A stretch of 64,000 nt of DNA from Solwaraspora sp. WMMA2056 (GCF_030345095.1 NZ_CP128360.1:3038001-3102000), one strand, 5' to 3'; counted from the stretch's first letter, positions 52,551 through 60,255 are shown. A program made the numbers and translations. The notes: a model not told the origin generated them from the letters alone.

Positions 52551-53194
52551 ATGACTTACCAGGTGCCGGCGGCTGCCGGAGCGGGCATTCGCGGTGACCG
52601 GACGAGCGCGGCAGCCGCCCCGGTGGTCCCGGCTCCTCGCCGGGTGATCAGCGAAACAGCGGTCGTCTGCGGCGGCATCGAGTACTTTCTCGAACACGGC
52701 ACGGTGGACATGGACGCGCTCGCCGCCGCGCTGGCCGTCAGCCGGGCCACCCTGTACCGGGTGGCCGGTGGCCGGGACCAGTTGATCGGCGAGGTGCTGT
52801 GGCAGCTCGGTAGTCGACGGCTGGCGGAGTCCCGCCGCGCGCGAGGGCTACCGGGCGTCGACGGGGTGGTCGAGGTGACCCGGCACTACGTCAGCGGTGT
52901 GCGGCACTCCTCGCCGCTGCGGCGTTTCGTGACCGCCGAGCCGGAGACAGCGGCGCGGGTCTTCTTCGCCGAACCTGGTGGCGTGCACCAGCGCTCATCC
53001 AGGCCCAGGTCGAGGTCTTCCGGGAGGTGCTCGGGCCCGAGCTCGACCGGGTCGTCGCCGATCCGCAGGCACTGGCGTACCTCTACATCGGCATCGTGGA
53101 GTCTGCGGTCTACGCCGAGCTGCTCACCGACCAACCGGCCGACCTCGGCCGGATGGAACAGGCACTGCGGGCACTGTTCACCCCGGTGACCTGA
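52551..53194 (+). pseudogene. Frameshifted TetR/QsdR-type regulator
   Basis: The first part reads a TetR-like HTH (VISETAVVCGGIEYFLEHGT, MDALAAALAVSRATLYRVAG, GRDQLIGEVLWQLG) up to ARVFFAEPGGVHQR. From about 52992 the homology continues in another frame as LIQAQVEVFREVLGPELDRV, then YLYIGIVESAVYAELLTDQP, ending ALRALFTPVT at 53194. One missing base near the CAGCGCTCATCC stretch explains the shift. The original frame runs on as Ser/Arg-rich nonsense to 53189. The ATG at 52551 follows GGAAGG, which belongs to the IS-like right end. The product is probably inactive unless this is a sequencing error. Confidence 0.8.
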
Positions 53195-53271
53195 GCAGTC
53201 GCGACGGCAGCCGACGCCGACTCGGGTCGACGCCGGCCGGCTGGTGCCACCGCCGGCCGGCGCCGGCCGGC

Positions 53272-54234
53272 TCAGGCCGAGTGCGGGCAGCTGTCCCGGT
53301 ATTCGGAGATCTGTCGGTCCGGCTGTGGCGGCGGGCACAGGAACTGCTCGTACCGCAGGTCGTCGTCCACGAAGCGCTTCAGCCACGAGATGCTGAACGA
53401 CGCGATGGTGGTGTTGGAGATGTTCGGCGCGAAGTGGCTCGCGCCGTTCAATTCGAGGTACGCCTTGTCGAGGTCCGACGGGAAGCTGCCGAAGAACGGC
53501 TTCGAATGGGTACGTACTGACGCGATGCTGTCGTTCTCGGCCCCGATGATCAGTGTGGGTACCTCGAGTCCGGACCAGTTCCTGGTGAGATTCCACGGAG
53601 TCATCGGGATCGCCGCTTGCAGCGTCGGGCGGGCCTGGGCCGCCTCGAGCGCGCCACCACCGCCCATGGAGTGGCCGATCACAGCCAGCCTGTCCGGGTC
53701 CACCCGGTCGCGGACGGTGCTGCGCTGCACCAGGAAGTCCAGTGCCGCCAGGAGTTGCCGGCCCCGGCTCGCGGGCTGGTCGGACCGGGTGATCGTGTCG
53801 ATGTTGAAGACGACGAAACCCTGCGAGGCGAGCCTCGGTCCGAGCCACGCCATGCTGGAACGGCTGGCCGTGAATCCGGGAGCGATCGCCACGGCACCGA
53901 AGGTGCCGCTGCTGGTGCTGGTGGGGAAGTAGATCGTGCCGCCGCCGAAGCCGTCGGCGCTGCGCGACGACACGGTGGCCTGGGAGGTGGCGAACGGACC
54001 CCGGACTGCGGCGATGCTGGCCGCGCTGGGGGCCGGACCCCGCTCGAAGGGATTGTCCGCAGCGCTGGCGTTGGGGATCGCGGTGAGTCCGGCCACCGCG
54101 AGTGCTCCGGCTGCGGCGGTGACCAGCAGGGCACGGATCCGGCGCCGAGCGCGGTCCGGCCGGGCTGTGTCACCGGCGGACCTCCGGGCTGTTCGTGATG
54201 GAATCGGGCGGGGCGTGGCCGACGACGGATACAC
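53272..54234 (-). CDS. Secreted cutinase / polyester hydrolase (PET-hydrolase-like)
   Basis: Alpha/beta hydrolase of 320 residues closely resembling actinobacterial cutinases of the TfCut2/LCC type. An export signal (RRRIRALLVTAAAGALAVAG) is probably cut after ASA at residue 58, giving mature ADNPFERGPAPS. Seen: GFGGGTIYFPTSTSSGTFGA, oxyanion PGFTAS, DTITRSDQPASRGRQL, nucleophile Ser189 in IGHSMGGGG, AIPMTPWNLTRNW with Trp213, Asp235 in GAENDSIA, His267 in GASHFAPNI, and the C-terminal Cys300/Cys316 pair. It should hydrolyse cutin-like or synthetic polyesters outside the cell. GTG 54234 follows AGGAGGACAG. The upstream region holds three 19-base tandem repeats. Confidence 0.92.
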   Translation of the reverse strand: MYPSSATPRPIPSRTARRSAGDTARPDRARRRIRALLVTAAAGALAVAGLTAIPNASAADNPFERGPAPSAASIAAVRGPFATSQATVSSRSADGFGGGTIYFPTSTSSGTFGAVAIAPGFTASRSSMAWLGPRLASQGFVVFNIDTITRSDQPASRGRQLLAALDFLVQRSTVRDRVDPDRLAVIGHSMGGGGALEAAQARPTLQAAIPMTPWNLTRNWSGLEVPTLIIGAENDSIASVRTHSKPFFGSFPSDLDKAYLELNGASHFAPNISNTTIASFSISWLKRFVDDDLRYEQFLCPPPQPDRQISEYRDSCPHSA

Positions 54235-54564
54235 CTGTCCTCCTCATTGGTGGGTCGTTCATGCCGTTGGCCACAGGTCGGCGAATTGCTCACAGGTCGG
54301 CGGATCGGCCGCAGGCCGGCGAATGGGCCGCAGCGGTCAGGGAACCTGTGCCGTTGTCTTTTCGGCGCTGCCGAAAGGTGGCCCCCGGGGTGGTGGAAAT
54401 CCTGAGCGCCCTCAGGTGAATTCGACGTTATCCGTGCTTGTGGGACCTTGACCAGGGACAACGTCGATCGTGAGACGGCCGTCGCAGACTTGTCGAGGCC
54501 GGCTGAAAAAGTAAACCGAAATCGACTGCGAATCGTCAATCAGAGATTGCGGAATGTGACGGAT
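54235..54564. other. Upstream region of the cutinase gene with inverted repeats
   Basis: No coding frame supported. Besides the tandem repeats at 54272-54328, two inverted repeats occur: TTTCGGC-GCT-GCCGAAA (54360-54376) and CCTGAG-CGCC-CTCAGG (54401-54416). Both are candidate operators upstream of the minus-strand hydrolase. An AT-richer stretch lies at 54440-54560. Confidence 0.4.
54272..54328. repeat. Three tandem 19-base imperfect repeats
   Basis: Units start at 54272, 54291 and 54310; the first two begin CACAGGTCGGCG and the third CGCAGGCCGGCG, each ending in a variable G/C-rich or A/T-rich heptamer. They lie 38-94 bases before the cutinase start codon, in its 5' region. Confidence 0.7.
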
Positions 54565-54792
54565 TCAGTGATGGGGAAGTGCCGTCGAGTCGGCAGCCGT
54601 CGCGACGATCAGTTCGGCGGCGGTGAGCACCTCGCAGCCGTCGGGGTCGCACGCCGGGCAGCGCCCCTCGATCCGGTGCTGTTCGACGTCTGCGGCTGCG
54701 GCCAGCCAGCCGGCGTCCCGACGACGGGCGTCCGGTCGCACCCGGAGGCGGTTGCCGATCGGCACCGGCCGGTCGTTTCCGATCGGCGGCAT
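54565..54792 (-). CDS. Small hypothetical protein with CxxC-type cysteines
   Basis: Protein of 75 residues. The pattern GNRLRVRPDARRRDAGWLAA and GRCPACDPDGCEVLTAAELI, with CPAC followed by a third Cys, suggests a small metal-binding or redox site. No family is recognised. ATG 54792 is supported by AGGGAG 6-7 bases upstream. Overlapping plus-strand frames lack such a start. A 16-base palindrome at 54925 lies about 130 bases upstream. Confidence 0.55.
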   Translation of the reverse strand: MPPIGNDRPVPIGNRLRVRPDARRRDAGWLAAAADVEQHRIEGRCPACDPDGCEVLTAAELIVATAADSTALPHH

Positions 54793-54924
54793 GTCGTCTC
54801 CCTGGTCGCGCTGGGTCCGGCCGACGCCGGCGGCACCGTGGTGCGGCGTCGGTCGGGCCGACGCGCTGGCGGTCCAGACATTTGACCCTGTCGACGCCTG
54901 ATCCGTCACGTGTATGGGTGACCC

Positions 54925-54940
54925 TGAGACAGCTGTCTCA
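54925..54940. promoter_or_regulatory. Perfect 16-base palindrome, TetR-operator-like
   Basis: TGAGACAGCTGTCTCA is an exact palindrome in a non-coding region, of the size and AT-ended form typical of TetR-family operators. The neighbouring TetR-type gene at 52551 is frameshifted; which regulator binds here is unknown. Confidence 0.5.
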
Positions 54941-55026
54941 AGAACGACGCCGGACGTGACGTGCGGACCGGCAGATGCCGTCTCCGGCGCGGGGAACTCG
55001 GCGGGTGGCGGGGCCGGGCGGATCTG

Positions 55027-55170
55027 TCAGCGCTCGGGCGGTGTCAGACGGATCACCTCGACCGTACCGTCCAGCCGAAGCGGTCCGGCGGCGTACGGAA
55101 CCAGCAGGGTGTCTCCCTGCCGTACCGGCAGGTCGTCCCACTCACCGGCGACGCTGCCCTCGCCGGCCAC
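55027..55170 (-). pseudogene. C-terminal scrap of a mannose-6-phosphate-isomerase-like gene
   Basis: On the minus strand 47 codons read VAGEGSVAGEWDDLPVRQGD, TLLVPYAAGPLRLDGTVEVI and RLTPPER before a stop. The order G.G...G....L..GD.LLVPYAAGP is that of the cupin-like end of type-I phosphomannose isomerases. Everything upstream is missing: the frame runs into the DeoR-like remnant on the other strand. This is best read as a gene tail left after a deletion. The identification rests on a short segment. Confidence 0.45.
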
Positions 55171-55593
55171 CGCCCCACCGCGATCCGCGACATCTACGTC
55201 TTCGGTGGCGCGGTGCGCACCCTCACGCTCGCCACCATCGGGCCGGTGAGCTTCCGGGCCAACGGCGGCGCCGAACTGGACATCAGGTGCGACCTGGCGC
55301 TGATCGGTGTCGGGGCGGTGGACGCGGATGCCGGCTTCACGACGAGCAACCTCGCCGAGGCCGCGATGATGCAGGAGATGATCTCACGGGCGGGGCGGGT
55401 GGCGATTCTCGCCGACTCCTCCAAGTTCGGCCGCCGGCTGTTCGCCCAGGTTTGCGAGCTGGGCAGTGCGGACTACCTGATCACCGACAGCGCACCCCCC
55501 GCCGAGCTGCGTGACGCGCTCGCCGCGAACGACGTCAAGGTGATCACCCCGACGACCTCGCCTCGGCAACGGGCGGTGCGGAGCGCGGTCTAG
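55150..55593 (+). pseudogene. Truncated DeoR-family regulator (effector domain only)
   Basis: The frame reads ALAGHRPTAIRDIYVFGGAV, RTLTLATIGP, LDIRCDLALIGVGAVDADAG, FTTSNLAEAAMMQEMISRAG, and VAILADSSKFGRRLFAQVCE, then DYLITDS. This is the DeoR C-terminal sugar-phosphate-sensing domain (pattern D.AF.G..G.....G.T....EAA....M...A..V..LADSSKFGR). The N-terminal helix-turn-helix domain is absent and the upstream part of the open frame is antisense to the isomerase-like scrap. It ends at TAG 55591 and cannot make a DNA-binding protein. Confidence 0.7.
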
Positions 55594-55596
55594 CCG

Positions 55597-55767
55597 GTGT
55601 CCCGTGCGACCGCAGCCGCGTTCGCCGAGCCGACGCTCCGCAGCCTCGACGCCATCCACCTGGCCACCGCCCAAGTGCTGACCAACGAGTCCGGCACGGC
55701 ACTCACCGCCTTCGTCACCTACGACCGGCGGCTGCTCGATGCGCCAAGGAAGCGGGACTGCCCGTAG
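55597..55767 (+). pseudogene. C-terminal fragment of a VapC-type PIN-domain toxin
   Basis: In the same frame as the DeoR relic, just after its stop, the sequence reads TLRSLDAIHLATAQVLTNES and TALTAFVTYDRRLLDA, the typical end of PIN-domain toxins with the conserved DAIHLATA and TYD.RL motifs. The family-like tail AKEAGLPVASPG continues in a shifted frame from about 55742, so there is a frameshift as well as loss of the N-terminal half with its catalytic acids. No VapB antitoxin gene is seen. Confidence 0.7.
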
Positions 55768-55862
55768 CAAGCCCCGGCCAGGACCGACCTGCGAATCCAC
55801 TGCGCTGGTGCGGAGCTCGGCGCCGTACGGTACGCGGGCCACGACATCGGCCGTGGCCTGCG
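55745..55862 (+). repeat. Direct repeat copy A (VapC tail plus flank)
   Basis: The segment from CAAGGAAGCGGGACTGCCCG to GGCCACGACATCGGCCGTGG and shortly beyond is repeated, imperfectly, at 57303-57414. By eye about three quarters of positions agree, with short indels. Both copies begin in a VapC-like tail (GLPVAS in one frame). Confidence 0.65.
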
Positions 55863-56015
55863 TTCCATTTCGAGGGGGCAAGTGGTCGCCCACGCGTTGA
55901 TGACGCGGCCCGGACTGGACGTGCCAGATCATGATCCGATGCTGGGCTAAATCATGTCCAGGCAGCGTGCTATTTTATGATTTCCAGCTGTGCTAGATCT
56001 GGATTGGAACTCTCG

Positions 56016-57257
56016 ATGAGCGCCTACGTACCCCGCCTTCTCGACTCGGAGCTTCGCGAGGTCGTGGCCTCACACCCCGCCGCCCTCGTCGTCGGTCCGC
56101 GCGCTTGCGGCAAGACGACCACGACCCGACGTCACACGGCCTCGGTCCTGCGCCTGGATGTTCCCGCGCAGGCTGCCGTGGTGGCAGCCGACCCCGACGC
56201 CGCAATTCGCGGACTTGACGAGCCGATTCTGATCGATGAGTGGCAGTTGGTGCCGCAAGTTCTCGGCGCAGTCAAGCGGGCCGTGGACGACGATCCCAGG
56301 CCGGGACGATTCGTACTGACCGGCTCATCGCAAGCCGACCTCACGACGTCGGGCTGGCCTGCTACCGGCCGGATCGTCCGCCTGACGATGTATCCACTCG
56401 TTGGCCGGGAACGCCATGGCGATCCGGCCTCGACATCGCTGGTCGACCGGATCCTGGGCGACGGTGCCGACGCCCTCGGCAACCCGACCTCCCACTGGGA
56501 CCTGCACGACTACGTGGACGAAGCGCTGACGAGCGGCTGGCCCGAGGCGTTGCGGGTGTCAGGCGATCGCGCGCGAGACCGATGGCTGACCGGCTACGTC
56601 GACCACCTCGTCACCCGGGAAGCACCCGCGCTCGGCGTAGCGCGCGATCCCGGTCGCATGCGGAGATACCTGCACGTCATCGCCGCCAATACCGGTGGCG
56701 TTCCGACTCACAAGCTGCTCTACGACGCGGCCGGCATCGACCGGAACACCGCCGTCAACTACGACAACCTGCTCGACAGTCTGATGATCACTCAACGAGT
56801 ACCGGCCTGGGCCGGCAACTTCATGGACCGTGCAGTACGCCTGCCCAAGCGTTACCTCATCGACCCGGGACTGCTCGGCCCGCTCCTACGGGTCGATCAC
56901 CGCCGCACTCTTCGCGACAATGACCTGCTGGGCCGGATCCTGGACACCCTGGTAGCCGCGCAGCTACGGGCCGAGTGCGCCATCAGCGTCGTCGGCGCCG
57001 ACATGTACCACCTACGCGACGCCAACGGCCGCCACGAGATCGACCTGCTCATCGAGGCACGCGACGGCCAGGTCATCGCGATCGAGATCAAGGCGTCGGC
57101 GGCCCCCTCCCACGCAGACGCCCGCCACCTGGAGTGGCTACGCGACCGGCTCGGCGCAAGGCTCACCATGGGGCTTCTCGTTCACACCGGCCCTCGGGTC
57201 TTCGCGCTGAGCGAACGGATCCTCGCCGTCCCGATCGCCAGTCTCTGGTCGAGCTGA
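56016..57257 (+). CDS. DUF4143-type AAA ATPase
   Basis: Protein of 413 residues. N-terminal AAA_14 ATPase: Walker A VVGPRACGKTTTT (about 26-37), Walker B EPILIDEWQLVP, sensor FVLTGSSQADL. C-terminal DUF4143 domain with RYLIDPGLLGPLL and a PD-(D/E)xK-like motif (NGRHEIDLLIEARDGQVIAI then EIKASAAP). Such proteins are widespread, variable and of unproven function; defence or mobile roles have been suggested. ATG 56016 is chosen over one 13 codons earlier. AT-rich DNA upstream has TATGAT at 55976-55981 as a possible -10. It is flanked by direct repeats at 55745 and 57303. Confidence 0.88.
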   Translation: MSAYVPRLLDSELREVVASHPAALVVGPRACGKTTTTRRHTASVLRLDVPAQAAVVAADPDAAIRGLDEPILIDEWQLVPQVLGAVKRAVDDDPRPGRFVLTGSSQADLTTSGWPATGRIVRLTMYPLVGRERHGDPASTSLVDRILGDGADALGNPTSHWDLHDYVDEALTSGWPEALRVSGDRARDRWLTGYVDHLVTREAPALGVARDPGRMRRYLHVIAANTGGVPTHKLLYDAAGIDRNTAVNYDNLLDSLMITQRVPAWAGNFMDRAVRLPKRYLIDPGLLGPLLRVDHRRTLRDNDLLGRILDTLVAAQLRAECAISVVGADMYHLRDANGRHEIDLLIEARDGQVIAIEIKASAAPSHADARHLEWLRDRLGARLTMGLLVHTGPRVFALSERILAVPIASLWSS

Positions 57258-57302
57258 ACCCAGCACACAGCCTTGAGCTGAGGACGCTCCGGACCGCCCT
57301 GA

Positions 57303-57414
57303 CAAGGATGCAGGGCTACCCGTAGCGAGCCCGGCCAGGGCTGACCCACGAATCCCCGGCGCGGAGCCCGGTCGCCGTACGACAGGGCGGCCACGACAGC
57401 GGCCGTGGCCTGCA
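57303..57414 (+). repeat. Direct repeat copy B (VapC tail plus flank)
   Basis: This is the second copy of the repeat described at 55745-55862, beginning CAAGGATGCAGGGCTACCCG and ending GCGGCCGTGGCCTGCAT. One frame reads DKDAGLPVASPARAD, again a VapC-like tail. It lies between the ATPase gene and the tRNA. Confidence 0.65.
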
Positions 57415-57452
57415 TCTCTGCGACCCCTACCCCCGTTGGGTATCGCGTGAGG

Positions 57453-57526
57453 TGGGGCGGGCGGGGCTCGAACCCGCGACCGAGGGATTATGAGTCCCCT
57501 GCTCTGACCGGCTGAGCTACCGCCCC
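57453..57526 (-). tRNA. tRNA with CAU anticodon (Met or Ile2)
   Basis: On the minus strand: acceptor GGGGCGG pairs with CCGCCCC, D-arm AGCTCAGCCGGTCAGAGC, anticodon loop CTCATAA (CAU) on a GGGGA/TCCCT stem, T-loop GGTTCGAGCCC, discriminator A, no encoded CCA. It is not the initiator type. Elongator Met and lysidine-modified Ile2 share this anticodon and I cannot separate them by eye. Confidence 0.93.
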
Positions 57527-57580
57527 GGCGGGGTGAATCCTATCCGGTGCCCGCGCTGTCGGGCGTACCCGCATCGGTAG

Positions 57581-57612
57581 CGTCCGCGGGCGCGACTGGC
57601 GCGCCGCGGACG
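57581..57612. terminator. Hairpin between the tRNA and the hydrolase gene
   Basis: CGTCCGCGG plus CGCG pairs with CGCG plus CCGCGGACG around ACTGG-like loop bases, with one bulged G. It probably backs up the stronger hairpin at 57627. Confidence 0.4.
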
Positions 57613-57626
57613 CGGCGAATGACGGA

Positions 57627-57661
57627 GTACGGGTGGTCCGTCGCCGACGGACCACCCGTAC
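57627..57661 (-). terminator. Terminator of the alpha/beta hydrolase gene
   Basis: GTACGGGTGGTCCGTC (57627-57642), loop GCC, exact complement (57646-57661): a perfect 16-bp stem starting 42 bases after the hydrolase stop on the minus strand. Confidence 0.75.
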
Positions 57662-57702
57662 CTGCCGGAGCCGATCGTTCGTCCCCGGCGCGCCACCCCG
57701 GG

Positions 57703-58524
57703 TCAGCTCTTCAGGAAGGTGAGCAGATCCTGGTTGACCTGGTCCTGATGGGTGGCGGTGATGCCGTGCGGGGCACCCGGGTAGTACGCCTCCTGCGCAC
57801 CCGGCACCATCTGTGCGGTCTTCATCGACGCGTTGCGGATCGGCACGATCTGGTCGTCGTCGCCCTGGATGACCAGTGTGGGAATGTCGAAGGCGGCCAG
57901 ATCGTCACGGAAGTCCGTTTCCGAGAAGGCCGAGACGCACTGGTACACGTTCCACAGGCCGGCCTGCATGCTCCAGGCCCAGAACTGGTCCAGCACGCCC
58001 TTGGAGACCGTCGCCCCGGGCCGGTTGGCGCCGAAGAACTTCAACGCCAGGTCCTGGTAGAACTGCGAACGGTCGGCGGCCAGCGTGGCCCGCATCTCGT
58101 CGAACACCGCCAGCGGCAGCCCGTCGGGGTTGTCCGGCGTCTGCACCATGATCGGCGGTACGGCGGAGATCAGCACGGCCTTGGAGACCCGGTCGGTTCC
58201 GTAGCGGCCGATGTAGCGCGCGACCTCACCGCCGCCGGTGGAGTGGCCCACCAGGGTCGCGTCGGTGATGCTGAGTGCCTCGATGAGGGTGGCCAGGTCG
58301 TCGGCGTACGTGTTCATCTCGTTGCCGTCCGGCGACTGGCTGGACCGGCCGTGGCCGCGCCGGTCGTGGGCGACGACCCGGAACCCCTGTTGGGCGAGGA
58401 AAAGCAGCTGTCCGTCCCAGGCGTCGGCGTTCAGCGGCCACCCGTGGGAGAAGACGACTGCCGGGCCGGAGCCCCAGTCCTTGTAGTAGAGCTGGGTGCC
58501 GTCGGACATGGTGAGGTATCCCAT
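57703..58524 (-). CDS. Alpha/beta hydrolase (non-haem chloroperoxidase / arylesterase type)
   Basis: Protein of 273 residues of the cofactor-free perhydrolase/arylesterase family. Seen: [40 protein letters not shown] (oxyanion HGWP), [10 protein letters not shown], nucleophile [10 protein letters not shown], acid Asp in [11 protein letters not shown], and His in [12 protein letters not shown]. Members hydrolyse esters and can make peracids. No signal peptide, so cytoplasmic. It starts at ATG 58524 and appears to be a single-gene unit ending in the hairpin at 57627. Confidence 0.9.
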   Translation of the reverse strand: MGYLTMSDGTQLYYKDWGSGPAVVFSHGWPLNADAWDGQLLFLAQQGFRVVAHDRRGHGRSSQSPDGNEMNTYADDLATLIEALSITDATLVGHSTGGGEVARYIGRYGTDRVSKAVLISAVPPIMVQTPDNPDGLPLAVFDEMRATLAADRSQFYQDLALKFFGANRPGATVSKGVLDQFWAWSMQAGLWNVYQCVSAFSETDFRDDLAAFDIPTLVIQGDDDQIVPIRNASMKTAQMVPGAQEAYYPGAPHGITATHQDQVNQDLLTFLKS

Positions 58525-58706
58525 GGCGTCACTCCTGACTCTCGGTGCGCTCGGCGTCCCATCGGCGTCCCGGCCGCGTTGCCGGTGGCGGTGGGCGGAG
58601 CATCCGTCGGACAGGAACTAGAGTCTCCGCTGCGGGAGCCAGATAACCGGCGTGGATGGGCGGATCCGGGGAACCGGCCGCCGGTGGGCGCGAAACATTT
58701 CCGGGG

Positions 58707-59474
58707 TCAGCGCCGGGACAGCAGTGAGGTGACCCGCATCCGTTCGCTGTGAATCCAGACGTCGGAGTACTCGATCGGCCGTCCGTCGTCAAGGTAGGTG
58801 ATCTGCTCCAGGTAGAGCAGCGGAAACCCGTCGGGTACGCCGAGCGCAACGGCGACGTCACCGGCCGCGGCGGTCGCCGTGAAGGTACGCCGACCAGTGC
58901 TGATCTTCAACCGGTACTCGTTCTCCAGTAGCCCGAACAGCGACTGGTCGGCGAGATCGGCGTGTTCGATGCCGGGTGCCAGATCGAGTCGTACGTAGTT
59001 GACCAGCCAGGCGACCGGCCCGTCAGTGCTGGCCCGGAGCCGTTCCAGCCGCAGCACCGACTGCCCGGGGCGCAGGTCGAGCAGTGCGGCGACCGGCGAC
59101 GGAGCGGCCATCACCTGGTGCGAGCGGACCTGGGTGGAGACGGTGACCCCCTGCCGGGCGAAGTCCTCGGACAGGGTGGTGAGTTTCTGCGCGATCGACG
59201 GTTCGATCGCGGTGGAGGTGACGTAGGTGCCGCGCCCCCGTACCTGCACCAGCAGCCCGTCGCGGATCAGCGTGGCGAGGGCACGGCGCAGGGTGCCACG
59301 GGAGATGCCGAGGTCGACGGCCAGCTCCGGTTCGCTGCGCAGCCGGTAGTGCGGCGGCCACTCGCCGGACACGATCCGGGCGCGGATCTGCTCCGACACC
59401 TGGGCGTGCAGCGGTGCCGGGGCGTCGCGGTCGAGCCGCTCCGCCGGTGCGGCGGTGCTGAACTGGTCGGACAT
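58707..59474 (-). CDS. GntR-family regulator (HutC/UTRA type)
   Basis: Protein of 255 residues. GntR winged helix: APLHAQVSEQIRARIVSGEW, LRSEPELAVDLGISRGTLRR, ALATLIRDGLLVQVRGRGTY. The UTRA ligand-binding domain follows with VLRLERLRASTDGPVAWLVN and GFPLLYLEQITYLDDGRPIE. HutC-type regulators sense small metabolites, often sugars or phosphosugars. It lies downstream of the deoC/rbs-type operon behind a terminator and is its likely controller. ATG 59474. Confidence 0.92.
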   Translation of the reverse strand: MSDQFSTAAPAERLDRDAPAPLHAQVSEQIRARIVSGEWPPHYRLRSEPELAVDLGISRGTLRRALATLIRDGLLVQVRGRGTYVTSTAIEPSIAQKLTTLSEDFARQGVTVSTQVRSHQVMAAPSPVAALLDLRPGQSVLRLERLRASTDGPVAWLVNYVRLDLAPGIEHADLADQSLFGLLENEYRLKISTGRRTFTATAAAGDVAVALGVPDGFPLLYLEQITYLDDGRPIEYSDVWIHSERMRVTSLLSRR

Positions 59475-59497
59475 GGCGCCTCATCGTCATGATGCCA

Positions 59498-59532
59498 TCC
59501 TGTGCGGACACCGGTCAGGTGTCCGCACAGGA
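59498..59532 (-). terminator. Terminator between deoC and the GntR gene
   Basis: TCCTGTGCGGACACC (59498-59512), loop GGTCA, exact complement (59518-59532), a perfect 15-bp stem 16 bases after the deoC stop. It may also be read as an operator for the GntR protein, because it sits just upstream of that gene. Confidence 0.65.
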
Positions 59533-59547
59533 CAGAGGATCGGCGGG

Positions 59548-60255
59548 TCAGTAACTGGTCGTCGCGGCGGTGGTCTGGTCAGTGACGATAGCCACCCCGG
59601 CGCTGGTGCCCAACAGCACCGCCCCGGCGTCGAGCAGCGCCACGGCCTGAGGGTAGGACTTGATCCCGCCGGACGCCTTGACCAGTACGCCCTGCGGGGC
59701 CCGGGCCACCAGGTAGGCGACGCTGTCGGGGTTGGCGACCTCGACAGCTCCGCTGCTGGCGTTCTTCAGGTAGGCCGCGCCCGCCTCGATGGAGAGTTCG
59801 ACCGCGATGTCGCGTTCCTGCGGGGTGAGCAGCGGCAGTTCCAGCATCACCTTGACGGGTACCCCGGCCGCGCGGACCACCCCGGCGATGTCGTCGCGGA
59901 ACGCGTCGTACCGGCCGCTCTTCAGCCAGCCGATCTGCACGCCGATGTCGATCTGCTGGGCACCGGCCCGGACCAGGCTCTCCGCCTCGGCGGCCTTGCC
60001 TGCGCTGGTGGTGACGCCGACGGTGGGGAAGTCCAACGCCGAGGCGACCTCGACGCCGGTGCCGCGCAGCACCTCGGCGGTTTCGGCGACCCACGAGCCG
60101 GCCACCATCGCCGCGCTGAAGCCGTACCGGACGGTCTCCTCGGCGTGGGCGACGATCTGGTCGTGGGTGGTGCCGACCTCGATCAGGGTGTGCTGGATGT
60201 AGGGCGCCAACGCTGCGGGGGTCGTCCCGATGTCGGCGCGGGGTGCAGGAATCAC
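59548..60255 (-). CDS. deoC: Deoxyribose-phosphate aldolase
   Basis: Class-I aldolase of about 235 residues that splits 2-deoxyribose 5-phosphate into glyceraldehyde 3-phosphate and acetaldehyde. Seen: LAPYIQHTLIEVGTTHDQIV, VASALDFPTVGVTTSAGKAA, QIDIGVQIGWLKSGRYDAFR, VKVMLELPLLTPQERDIAVE, AAYLKNASSGAVEVANPDSV, and VLVKASGGIKSYPQAVALLD containing the Schiff-base Lys region. The usual Lys of the VG..T-type C-terminal end is replaced by GTSAGVAI. The GTG at 60255 follows GGAGAG; an ATG six codons earlier (60273) is the alternative. Confidence 0.9.
   Translation of the reverse strand: MIPAPRADIGTTPAALAPYIQHTLIEVGTTHDQIVAHAEETVRYGFSAAMVAGSWVAETAEVLRGTGVEVASALDFPTVGVTTSAGKAAEAESLVRAGAQQIDIGVQIGWLKSGRYDAFRDDIAGVVRAAGVPVKVMLELPLLTPQERDIAVELSIEAGAAYLKNASSGAVEVANPDSVAYLVARAPQGVLVKASGGIKSYPQAVALLDAGAVLLGTSAGVAIVTDQTTAATTSY

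Noticed and set aside
54272-54328. CRISPR array
   Set aside because: Three 19-base units are directly tandem with no spacers and no cas genes; a simple tandem repeat.
54448-54885. 145-codon plus-strand frame
   Set aside because: Lacks a ribosome binding site and resembles no protein; the minus-strand 75-residue frame has a good one and a cysteine motif.
50811-57526. An integrated element using tRNA-Asn as attachment site
   Set aside because: I looked for a second copy of the tRNA 3' end towards 57.5 kb and for an integrase gene; neither was seen.
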